From contig JAENWZ010000087.1 in the NCBI GenBank assembly GCA_016649795.1, positions 1-8,334 of the forward strand: a stretch of 8,334 nt of DNA, in the 5' to 3' direction. The notes below the pieces were generated by a model. The model saw nothing but the letters and a program-made list of their open reading frames with translations, was not told the origin of the DNA and searched no databases. A program made the translations under genes and the position numbers. Shown here piece after piece: positions 1-4,926 of the stretch (position 1 is its first letter; each line of letters starts with the position of its first letter). Source of the DNA: Proteiniphilum sp. (GTDB lineage Bacteria; Bacteroidota; Bacteroidia; Bacteroidales; Dysgonomonadaceae).

Positions 1-58
1 TTATTTCTCTTTTGAAGTTATCCACTTCATCTGAAAGAATTAGAAATTTGAAAATCAT
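1..58 (-). CDS. PRiA4/ORF3-like protein, N-terminal fragment (cut by window edge)
   Basis: Only the first 19 codons are inside the window, read on the minus strand from an ATG at 58-56. The peptide begins MIFKFLILSDEV and continues DNFKREI. This closely resembles the start of the Bacteroidetes proteins related to plasmid pRiA4b ORF-3 (PF07929), which typically open with MIFKFLI(L/I)SDEVD. The family's function is not established. The assignment rests on a short, recalled N-terminal pattern. It is supported by a -7-like box at 98-91 on the same strand, which would leave a short untranslated leader. The gene is transcribed away from the tRNA genes. The rest lies beyond position 1, so completeness cannot be judged. 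Confidence 0.68.
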   Translation of the reverse strand, partial: MIFKFLILSDEVDNFKREI

Positions 59-90
59 TTGATCTTTGTTTATGCTGATTTATGACGATT

Positions 91-98
91 CAAAGGTA
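91..98 (-). promoter_or_regulatory. Bacteroidetes -7 box upstream of the PRiA4-like gene
   Basis: Read on the minus strand the bases are TACCTTTG, a full match to the Bacteroidetes -7 consensus TAnnTTTG. The box sits 32 bp before the ATG at 58, which predicts a leader of roughly 25-30 nt. No convincing -33 TTTG lies at the expected distance upstream, so this is a half-supported promoter. Confidence 0.45.
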
Positions 99-259
99 AT
101 AAAAAGTTTTAAATTTAGATATTTGGCAGATAATTTATTACGAAGTCCCCTCTCATTTATCTCACTTGAAACGGGCATCAACCGAAGCTCAGCGTCAGAA
201 TATCTCATTCAAGAGTTAAAACAGTGTGATTGCGAGAGGTATTTTTTTTGTAATAGCTA

Positions 260-290
260 TTGGTTGTTTCGGAAATTTATACTACTTTTG
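260..290 (+). promoter_or_regulatory. Promoter for the tandem tRNA-Asn genes
   Basis: TTG at 260-262 and TACTTTTG at 283-290 are separated by 20 bp. This fits the Bacteroidetes sigma-ABfr consensus (TTG/TTTG, 19-21 bp, TAnnTTTG). Transcription would begin near 297, leaving about 20 nt before the first tRNA. The surrounding 59-315 region is AT-rich and I see no convincing gene in it. Confidence 0.6.
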
Positions 291-315
291 AAACACTTTT
301 CTCAAAGGAAAAAAT

Positions 316-389
316 TCTTCAGTAGCTCAGTCGGTTAGAGCATCTGACTGTTAATCAGAGGGTCGTTGGTTCGAGTCCAACCTGAAGAG
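316..389 (+). tRNA. tRNA-Asn (anticodon GTT), copy 1
   Basis: A complete cloverleaf can be drawn. The acceptor arms TCTTCAG (316-322) and CTGAAGA (382-388) pair perfectly. The D stem is GCTC/GAGC, the anticodon stem TCTGA/TCAGA encloses loop CTGTTAA with anticodon GTT, and the T stem GTTGG/CCAAC encloses TTCGAGT. The discriminator base is G389, as expected for Asn. The 3' CCA is not encoded. It is cotranscribed with a second copy 32 bp downstream. Confidence 0.97.
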
Positions 390-421
390 CAGAAAAGTGA
401 AATTTTAAAGGGTGAATATAT

Positions 422-495
422 TCTTCAGTAGCTCAGTTGGTTAGAGCATCTGACTGTTAATCAGAGGGTCGTTGGTTCGAGTCCAACCTGAAGAG
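422..495 (+). tRNA. tRNA-Asn (anticodon GTT), copy 2
   Basis: This copy is identical to the first tRNA-Asn except in the D loop, where C332 of copy 1 corresponds to T438 here. It has the same perfect acceptor stem, GTT anticodon and G discriminator (G495), and no encoded CCA. There is no separate promoter in the 32-bp spacer, and a terminator follows at once, so both tRNAs probably come from one transcript. Confidence 0.97.
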
Positions 496-500
496 CGGAA

Positions 501-527
501 AAGCGAGTCTTATGGCTCGTTTTTTTT
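501..527 (+). terminator. Rho-independent terminator of the tRNA-Asn transcript
   Basis: A 6-bp stem is formed by 504-509 (CGAGTC) and 514-519 (GGCTCG), with one G-T pair and a TTAT loop. It is followed by a run of eight T (520-527). It begins eight bases after the second tRNA, as expected for a short tRNA operon. Confidence 0.85.
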
Positions 528-556
528 GTTTTATACCCTGCCAAAACCTATCTTTA
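525..556 (+). promoter_or_regulatory. Candidate promoter of the dehydrogenase-alkD-M16 operon
   Basis: TTTG at 525-528 is followed 20 bp later by TATCTTTA at 549-556. This matches the Bacteroidetes -33/-7 pattern except for the last base of the -7 box. The -33 box overlaps the T-run of the preceding terminator. A start near 563 would give a leader of about 77 nt before the ATG at 640. Confidence 0.5.
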
Positions 557-639
557 TCAAAAACAATTCCCGGTGATTACCCGTTAAAAGAGACAGCCAT
601 TGTCCGGCAACGACCCCGGATCTTTAAATATCGAAACAA

Positions 640-1596
640 ATGAAGAAAGTATTGATCGCTTATCGCTTAAAACCGGAGGGACTAAGAGAGCTGGAGGGTA
701 AATACGAAGTGACCCTTCCCAAAGAGAAATCCTATTTCACCAAACAGGAGGTGATGGAGATGATTCCTGAATATGAGGTGCTGGTACCCAATTTCAGCTT
801 TTATACCGACAAGGTGATAATGGAGAGAGGAACGAAACTGGAACTGATCTCCAATTACGGCGTCGGGTTCAACAATATTGATGTAGCTTACGCGTCGGAA
901 AAGGGGATTGTTGTGACCAATATACCTAATTCCACACGCGAACCGACAGCCGAATTCGCATTTGCTCTTCTGATGGCAGCCGCCCGCCGTATAGGTTATT
1001 ACGATCGAAAGCTGCGTACAGCGGAGGGTGTGAGCTGGGGTGTTTATGCCGAAGGCGGATTGCCTGTCTATGGTAAGACGTTGGGTATTATCGGTATGGG
1101 ACGCATAGGCCAGTCATTGGCACGGCGTGCTGTGGCAGCGGGGATGGAGATAATCTATCATAACAGAAGCCGGCTGGATAAGGCTATAGAAAAGCTGTAC
1201 AATGCACGATATGTCTCGTTAGAAGAGTTACTTCATACGGCCGACTTTGTTTCTCTCAACGCACCTTCCACGGCCGAAACCTGGCATATGATAGGTGAAA
1301 AACAACTTAACCTGATGAAATCAACGGCTGTATTTATAAACACAGCCCGGGGCAATATGGTGGATGAGAAGGCGTTGGCACAAGCATTGAAAGAAGAGAA
1401 GATATGGGCAGCTGCACTGGATGTGTATGAGAACGAGCCGCATATTCTCCCCGAGTTGCTGGCGCTTGATAATGTGCTGCTTGCGCCACATGCAGGAACA
1501 AAAACGATGGAAGACCGTATCAATATGTCTGTTGAAATGGTGCAGAACATCATCGGTTTTTATGAAGGAAGCTACAGGATATCAAGGATAAACTAA
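640..1596 (+). CDS. D-isomer-specific 2-hydroxyacid dehydrogenase (NAD(P)-dependent)
   Basis: This 318-residue cytoplasmic oxidoreductase should interconvert a 2-keto acid and a D-2-hydroxy acid, for example glyoxylate/hydroxypyruvate or a related substrate. The Rossmann nucleotide-binding motif G-x-G-x-x-G is at residues 152-157 (GMGRIG). The catalytic set of the family is complete: Arg237 in NTARG, Glu266 in YENEP and His284 in APHAGTKT. After the second Rossmann strand the sequence reads HNRSR (174-178) instead of carrying an acidic residue. In this family that favours NADPH over NADH, which is an inference. Length is normal for single-chain glyoxylate/hydroxypyruvate-reductase-type members, and the C-terminal ACT domain of some SerA proteins is absent. 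The ATG at 640 is the only sensible start and has no clear Shine-Dalgarno site. It is the first gene of a three-gene operon. The exact substrate cannot be read from sequence. Confidence 0.93.
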   Translation: MKKVLIAYRLKPEGLRELEGKYEVTLPKEKSYFTKQEVMEMIPEYEVLVPNFSFYTDKVIMERGTKLELISNYGVGFNNIDVAYASEKGIVVTNIPNSTREPTAEFAFALLMAAARRIGYYDRKLRTAEGVSWGVYAEGGLPVYGKTLGIIGMGRIGQSLARRAVAAGMEIIYHNRSRLDKAIEKLYNARYVSLEELLHTADFVSLNAPSTAETWHMIGEKQLNLMKSTAVFINTARGNMVDEKALAQALKEEKIWAAALDVYENEPHILPELLALDNVLLAPHAGTKTMEDRINMSVEMVQNIIGFYEGSYRISRIN

Positions 1597-1606
1597 GTCA
1601 GAATAA

Positions 1607-2317
1607 ATGAAAGCAACAAGTATAAAAGAACAACTGCAGCAGTTAGGGAATCCGGAAAAGGCACATCATTCAGCCTATTTCTTTAAAACGGGCAAAGGAG
1701 AGTATGGTGAAGGTGATCGCTTTATTGGTTGCACAGTTCCAGAGACGCGTAATGTGGCTAAAATCAACAGGTTCACGCCGGTCACGGAGCTGGAGAAGCT
1801 GCTTGCCGACGAGATGCATGAGTGTCGGCTCTGTGCGCTGATCATCCTTGTGGAACAGTTTAAGCAGGCTGATGAGTTAAAACGCAAGGAGATTGTCGAC
1901 TTTTATCTGTCACGGACTGCCCGTGTCAACAATTGGGATCTGGTCGATTTATCGAGTTACCACATTGTGGGTGAATGGTTGAAAGAGAAAGAAGATCGTA
2001 CACTAATATATAGGCTGGCAGCAAGCCGTCTGTTGTGGAACCAGCGTATAGCGGTGGTGTCGACCGTGGCTTTTATCCGTAACAATGATTTTGATGATAC
2101 GCTCAGGTTATCGGAGATGTTCCTTACGCACAAGCATGACCTTATGCACAAAGCGTGTGGCTGGATGTTGCGTGAAGTGGGGAAGCGGGACGAGAAAACC
2201 CTCACCGGATTTCTTGACAACCACCACGCGGAAATGCCCAGAACAATGCTTCGTTACGCCATAGAGAGATTATCGGCAGATCAGAAAAGAAAGTACATGC
2301 AACGGCCGCAGCGCTAA
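1607..2317 (+). CDS. DNA alkylation repair protein, AlkD-type HEAT-repeat glycosylase
   Basis: This 236-residue protein has the AlkD family layout, an all-helical HEAT-like fold that removes bulky or positively charged alkylated bases such as N3- and N7-alkylpurines. Diagnostic stretches are FFKTGKGEYGEGDRFIG (25-41), NNWDLVD (108-114), WNQRIAVVST (144-153) and CGWMLREVGKRD (184-195). Aligned with Bacillus cereus AlkD, the DNA-backbone and lesion-contacting residues all appear conserved: Trp110 and Asp114 (AlkD W109/D113), Arg147 (R148) and Trp186 (W187). An active enzyme is therefore expected. The ATG is 10 bp after the stop of the dehydrogenase gene and the stop is 13 bp before the M16 gene, so all three are probably cotranscribed. 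The functional reason for this grouping is not obvious. Confidence 0.93.
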   Translation: MKATSIKEQLQQLGNPEKAHHSAYFFKTGKGEYGEGDRFIGCTVPETRNVAKINRFTPVTELEKLLADEMHECRLCALIILVEQFKQADELKRKEIVDFYLSRTARVNNWDLVDLSSYHIVGEWLKEKEDRTLIYRLAASRLLWNQRIAVVSTVAFIRNNDFDDTLRLSEMFLTHKHDLMHKACGWMLREVGKRDEKTLTGFLDNHHAEMPRTMLRYAIERLSADQKRKYMQRPQR

Positions 2318-2330
2318 ATAATATTATAAA

Positions 2331-3545
2331 ATGGTTCAAACATACAGATTATCAAACGGTCTTCGCATTATTCACCGTCCTTCACTTTCTGAAATCTCCT
2401 ATTGTGGTATCGCGGTGAACACCGGAACACGGGACGAGTACGCCGGTGAATTCGGCATGGCGCATTTCGTGGAACACATGCTTTTTAAGGGTACAAAAAA
2501 GCGCAAAGCGCACCACATAGCCAATCGCATGGAGAATGTGGGTGGAGATTTAAATGCCTACACTACAAAAGAGGATACATTCTATTACACCGCATTTCTC
2601 GGAGAGTATTTTCCCCGGGCTGTGGAATTGCTGAGTGATATACTGTTTCATTCTGAGTTTGCACCCGGTCAGATAGAGCGCGAAAGAGAGGTCATACTCG
2701 ATGAGATAAACTCCTATCATGATGCTCCCTCTGAGCTTATTTTTGATGATTTTGAGAACATGGTATTTGCCCGGCATGATATAGGTCACTATATATTGGG
2801 TGAGCCGGAATCATTGCACTCTTTCAACAGAGACACTATTCTTCGTTTTGTGAGACGGCAGTACCAACCATCTGAAATGGTTTTTTTCTCCACCGGCAAA
2901 ACATCTTTCGAAAAAGTGATTCGTCAGATGGAGAAGTTCTTCTCTGTCACACAGGAAGCATCACCTGTGAAACAGAGGGTAGCACCGGGTCTATTCACTC
3001 CATGGACCGAAAAATTGTATAAAAATACCTCTCAGTCACATGTGATGCTTGGATACAACACTTTCGACATGCATCATCCACAAAAGTATGCTTTGTATAT
3101 GATTAATAATATATTGGGAGGTGGCAGCATGAACAGCCGGCTGAACGTTTCGCTCAGGGAGAAGCATGGCCTTGTTTATAATGTGGAGTCGAGCGTTAAT
3201 TTTTATACGGATACCGGACTTTTTGCCTTCTATTTTGCTTCTGATCCAAAGCAGAGAGAAAGATGCATCCGGTTGATAGGGAAAGAAATTGAGAAGTTAA
3301 AGGAGAGCGGGTTAACACCCATGCAGCTCTCACTGGCCAAAAGACAATGGAAGGGACAATTGGGTATCGCTGTGGAAAACAGTGAAACAAGTGCATTGGC
3401 CATGGCGAAGAATTATCTGCACTTTGATCGTTACACCTCTCTGGATGAACTTTTCTCAAGAATTGATGCGATCACATCTTTTCAGGTGAAAGAGGTGACG
3501 AATGAGATATTCTCTTCCACTCCCTTTGAATTGAGCTATTTATAA
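2331..3545 (+). CDS. M16 family zinc metallopeptidase (insulinase/MPP-like)
   Basis: This 404-residue protein is a pitrilysin/processing-peptidase half-molecule of the M16B size class. The inverted zinc motif HxxEH is His45-Phe-Val-Glu48-His49. The third zinc ligand is Glu125 in VILDE, exactly 76 residues after His49, as in mitochondrial processing peptidase. The N-terminal domain also carries NAYTTKEDTFYY (75-86). The C-terminal inactive-fold domain has GGGSMNSRL (263-271) and REKHGLVY (276-283), the usual Arg/Tyr substrate-contact region. There is no signal peptide, so it is probably cytoplasmic. Bacterial M16B enzymes often work as homodimers, or as pairs with a catalytically dead partner. 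No partner gene is present here, so a homodimer is inferred. It is the last gene of the operon, and no clear terminator follows it. Confidence 0.95.
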   Translation: MVQTYRLSNGLRIIHRPSLSEISYCGIAVNTGTRDEYAGEFGMAHFVEHMLFKGTKKRKAHHIANRMENVGGDLNAYTTKEDTFYYTAFLGEYFPRAVELLSDILFHSEFAPGQIEREREVILDEINSYHDAPSELIFDDFENMVFARHDIGHYILGEPESLHSFNRDTILRFVRRQYQPSEMVFFSTGKTSFEKVIRQMEKFFSVTQEASPVKQRVAPGLFTPWTEKLYKNTSQSHVMLGYNTFDMHHPQKYALYMINNILGGGSMNSRLNVSLREKHGLVYNVESSVNFYTDTGLFAFYFASDPKQRERCIRLIGKEIEKLKESGLTPMQLSLAKRQWKGQLGIAVENSETSALAMAKNYLHFDRYTSLDELFSRIDAITSFQVKEVTNEIFSSTPFELSYL

Positions 3546-3681
3546 GCAATTTTTATGGGAGGAGGATTGAGAAACAGGGGTGTGAATCGAACAAAAAAAG
3601 GGAATAACTGTTTTATATGTTGTTTAGAAGAGACAATCTTCAAACAAACAAACGAAGAAACTTAACTTAAAGAATTGAATT

Positions 3682-4302
3682 ATGAAAAAAATGAGATTAA
3701 CAGCAGTAGTTGTGATGCTGGCCATAGTAACAGCTGTAAGCGCACAGATGAGCTTAGGCATAAAAGGTGGAGTGAACATGTCCAATTTAGTCTATGATGA
3801 TGAGGTCGACGACAAGAATCCAAAGATTGGATTTAATATTGGTCTCGCCGCAGACTTTGATTTTGCACCAAGTGTGGCTCTCCAGACCGGATTGTTTTTC
3901 ACTACCAAAGGGTTCAAGGCGGTGAATGAGACCATCGACGCAGAATACACTGAAAACTTGATGTATGTGCAACTTCCGGTTCATTTAGCCTATAAAATGG
4001 ATGTGATGCCCGGAACGCGTATCGTATTCCATGCCGGTCCTTACGCAGCTTACGGTGTGGGTGGAAGCAGAAAAGCGACTGTTGGTGATTTAACCAGTGA
4101 ATGGGATGTAGATAAAATTTTTGGTGACGCTGCCCGCCAGTACAAACCATTTGATGCCGGATTAGGTCTCGGCGTGGGTGCTGAATTCGGTGCCATGCTC
4201 ATTGATCTTGGCTGGGACATGGGATTGGTGAATATCTCAAACGGTGATAACGGTAGTGTGAAGAATCAAAATGCATACCTCTCGGTAGGTTATAAGTTCT
4301 AA
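3682..4302 (+). CDS. Outer-membrane beta-barrel protein (porin-family, OMP_b-brl type)
   Basis: This 206-residue secreted protein has a signal peptide at residues 1-21 (basic start, hydrophobic core, cleavage after VSA before QMS). It then shows alternating short amphipathic strands beginning SLGIKGGVNMSNL. Repeated motifs such as GFNIGLAADF, LQTGLFFTTKGF, YVQLPVHLAYKM, FHAGPYAAYGVGG and GLGLGVGAEFG, and a C-terminal aromatic (GYKF), are typical of the small 8-stranded PF13568-like barrels abundant in Bacteroidetes. No periplasmic OmpA domain is present. The role of these proteins is mostly unknown, so neither pore nor adhesin activity can be asserted. A 136-bp gap separates it from the M16 gene and a strong terminator follows, so it is probably monocistronic. 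I could not find a clean TAnnTTTG box in the upstream gap. A second methionine three codons in (MKKM) makes the start slightly ambiguous. Confidence 0.88.
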   Translation: MKKMRLTAVVVMLAIVTAVSAQMSLGIKGGVNMSNLVYDDEVDDKNPKIGFNIGLAADFDFAPSVALQTGLFFTTKGFKAVNETIDAEYTENLMYVQLPVHLAYKMDVMPGTRIVFHAGPYAAYGVGGSRKATVGDLTSEWDVDKIFGDAARQYKPFDAGLGLGVGAEFGAMLIDLGWDMGLVNISNGDNGSVKNQNAYLSVGYKF

Positions 4303-4325
4303 ACTCAACAACCTTATTTATTAAG

Positions 4326-4354
4326 CCCTGCATTGTAAAATGCAGGGTTTTTTT
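4326..4354 (+). terminator. Rho-independent terminator after the beta-barrel gene
   Basis: A perfect 9-bp stem is formed by 4326-4334 (CCCTGCATT) and 4339-4347 (AATGCAGGG) around a GTAA loop. It is followed by seven T. It lies 23 bp after the stop codon. Confidence 0.95.
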
Positions 4355-4690
4355 CATCCTTATTTTAAACCATAAAAGAAGGTATTTTAACTCTCTCTGA
4401 TTAATACCGCTCAGTTCAAAATGTCTCTGATAAAGCTTCGAGTAAAGAGACAGAATATATCTATGATGTATACACTCTGATTATTTCTGTGGCAGAGACT
4501 CCTCCTGTTAATAGTATTTCATTTACTGTCTGTTTGTATAGTCTGACACCTTATGTTAAAATTATTTTATTTAGTGTTATTTAATTGAATATTACTATTT
4601 TTGTTCTGCTATTCAATGAACTAAATTTATTAATTAACCCATTAGTAAATAACTTATTTGTGAAAAATTCTAACCATTAACATTGAATTT
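4355..4690. other. Long AT-rich intergenic region, probable former PUL control region
   Basis: No credible gene is visible on either strand. The stretch holds three copies of CTCTGAT(T/A)A (4395-4403, 4425-4433, 4475-4483). It also has a 7-bp inverted repeat (TGTCTCT at 4422-4428, AGAGACA at 4446-4452), and a promoter-like element near 4571-4603. The layout, with upstream repeats followed by a -7 box and then a SusC-type start codon, resembles the regulated upstream region of a polysaccharide-utilization operon. This is inference. It now precedes only the susCD scar and the GH9 gene. Confidence 0.4.
4571..4603 (+). promoter_or_regulatory. Putative promoter of the former susC gene
   Basis: TATTTTTG at 4596-4603 matches the Bacteroidetes -7 consensus TAnnTTTG exactly. 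The -33 region 21 bp upstream (TTAG, 4571-4574) is only a weak match. Transcription would begin near 4610, about 80 nt before the SusC-like ATG at 4691. No other promoter is visible before the GH9 gene, so this site may now drive it through the scar. Confidence 0.45.
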
Positions 4691-4859
4691 ATGAGAAAAA
4701 AGATCAGCATTCTTTTATTCCTGTTCTTCATCGGGATAGGAAGTCTGTTTGCCCAGGTTCGTGTGACGGGCAGTATCGAAACATTACTGGTATCCGATAC
4801 CGTCAGATCAAATCTCTTTAAATCCTCAATTATCACAAAACCCCGGATGGGGTAATTGA
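4691..4859 (+). pseudogene. susC-susD deletion scar (SusC N-terminus joined to SusD C-terminus)
   Basis: An ATG at 4691 opens a frame with a signal peptide and the start of a SusC-type TonB-dependent receptor: MRKKIS, a hydrophobic core, GIGSLFAQ, then VRVTG (residues 23-27, to about 4771). SusC proteins commonly read AQ..(V)TG at this point, just before the carboxypeptidase-like and plug domains. Those domains and the barrel are absent here. From about 4776 another frame, offset by one base, reads SKHYWYPIP (4776-4802) and ends NPQLSQNPGWGN with a stop at 4857-4859. That is the hallmark C-terminus of SusD/RagB lipoproteins. The original frame instead stops at 4853-4855 after 54 codons. The simplest reading is one deletion, with its junction near 4766-4778, that removed most of susC and susD. 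A short secreted peptide could still be translated, but no function is expected. The SusD tail is the surer half. The SusC assignment rests on a short N-terminus. Confidence 0.8.
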
Positions 4860-4878
4860 TACAGAATGAAAACTTCAG

Positions 4879-4909
4879 AGAAAAGAGGGAGATCTGCTCC
4901 CTCTTTTCT
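4879..4909 (+). terminator. Perfect 13-bp hairpin between the scar and the GH9 gene
   Basis: Bases 4879-4891 and 4897-4909 are exact reverse complements around a 5-base loop. The 3' arm is T-rich, but there is no long T-tract after it. It lies 20 bp after the SusD-tail stop and 17 bp before the GH9 start codon. It could act as an attenuator or partial terminator, or as an mRNA-stabilising or processing hairpin. Such structures are common after susCD and give the pair higher expression than downstream enzyme genes. Which of these applies here is inference. Confidence 0.7.
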
Positions 4910-4926
4910 TGCTAAAAGACAATCAT

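Larger units (their letters stand above)
315..506 (+). repeat. Tandem duplication carrying tRNA-Asn (period 106 bp)
   Basis: Positions 315-400 align with 421-506 at a constant offset of 106. Differences are few: C332/T438, A391/G497 and T398/C504. The similarity runs a few bases past both tRNA ends, so the unit duplicated was the gene plus its immediate 3' flank. The 401-420 spacer has no counterpart after the second copy. Confidence 0.85.

Noticed and set aside
66..338. Plus-strand 90-codon open frame with a weakly helix-turn-helix-like stretch (ISLETGINRSSASEYL)
   Set aside because: It starts with TTG (ATG at 72), overlaps the minus-strand promoter and the tRNA promoter, and runs 23 bases into the first tRNA-Asn. 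It has low-complexity AT-rich composition and no recognisable family, so it is most likely fortuitous, or at best an eroded remnant.
3555..3665. Short 36-codon open frame between the M16 and beta-barrel genes, starting ATGGGAGGAGGA
   Set aside because: Its composition looks non-coding, it has no recognisable motif, and it occupies the expected leader region of the beta-barrel gene.
4395..4404. CTCTGATTAA matches the reverse complement of the tRNA-Asn anticodon arm (351-359 region)
   Set aside because: Ten bases of identity without flanking similarity is compatible with chance, and no integrase or att core is present to support a tRNA-derived attachment site.
4909..4926. Six-codon N-terminal extension of the GH9 protein from a TTG start
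   Set aside because: The TTG lies at the end of the perfect hairpin stem and adds charged residues before an already well-formed signal peptide. ATG 4927 is the better start.
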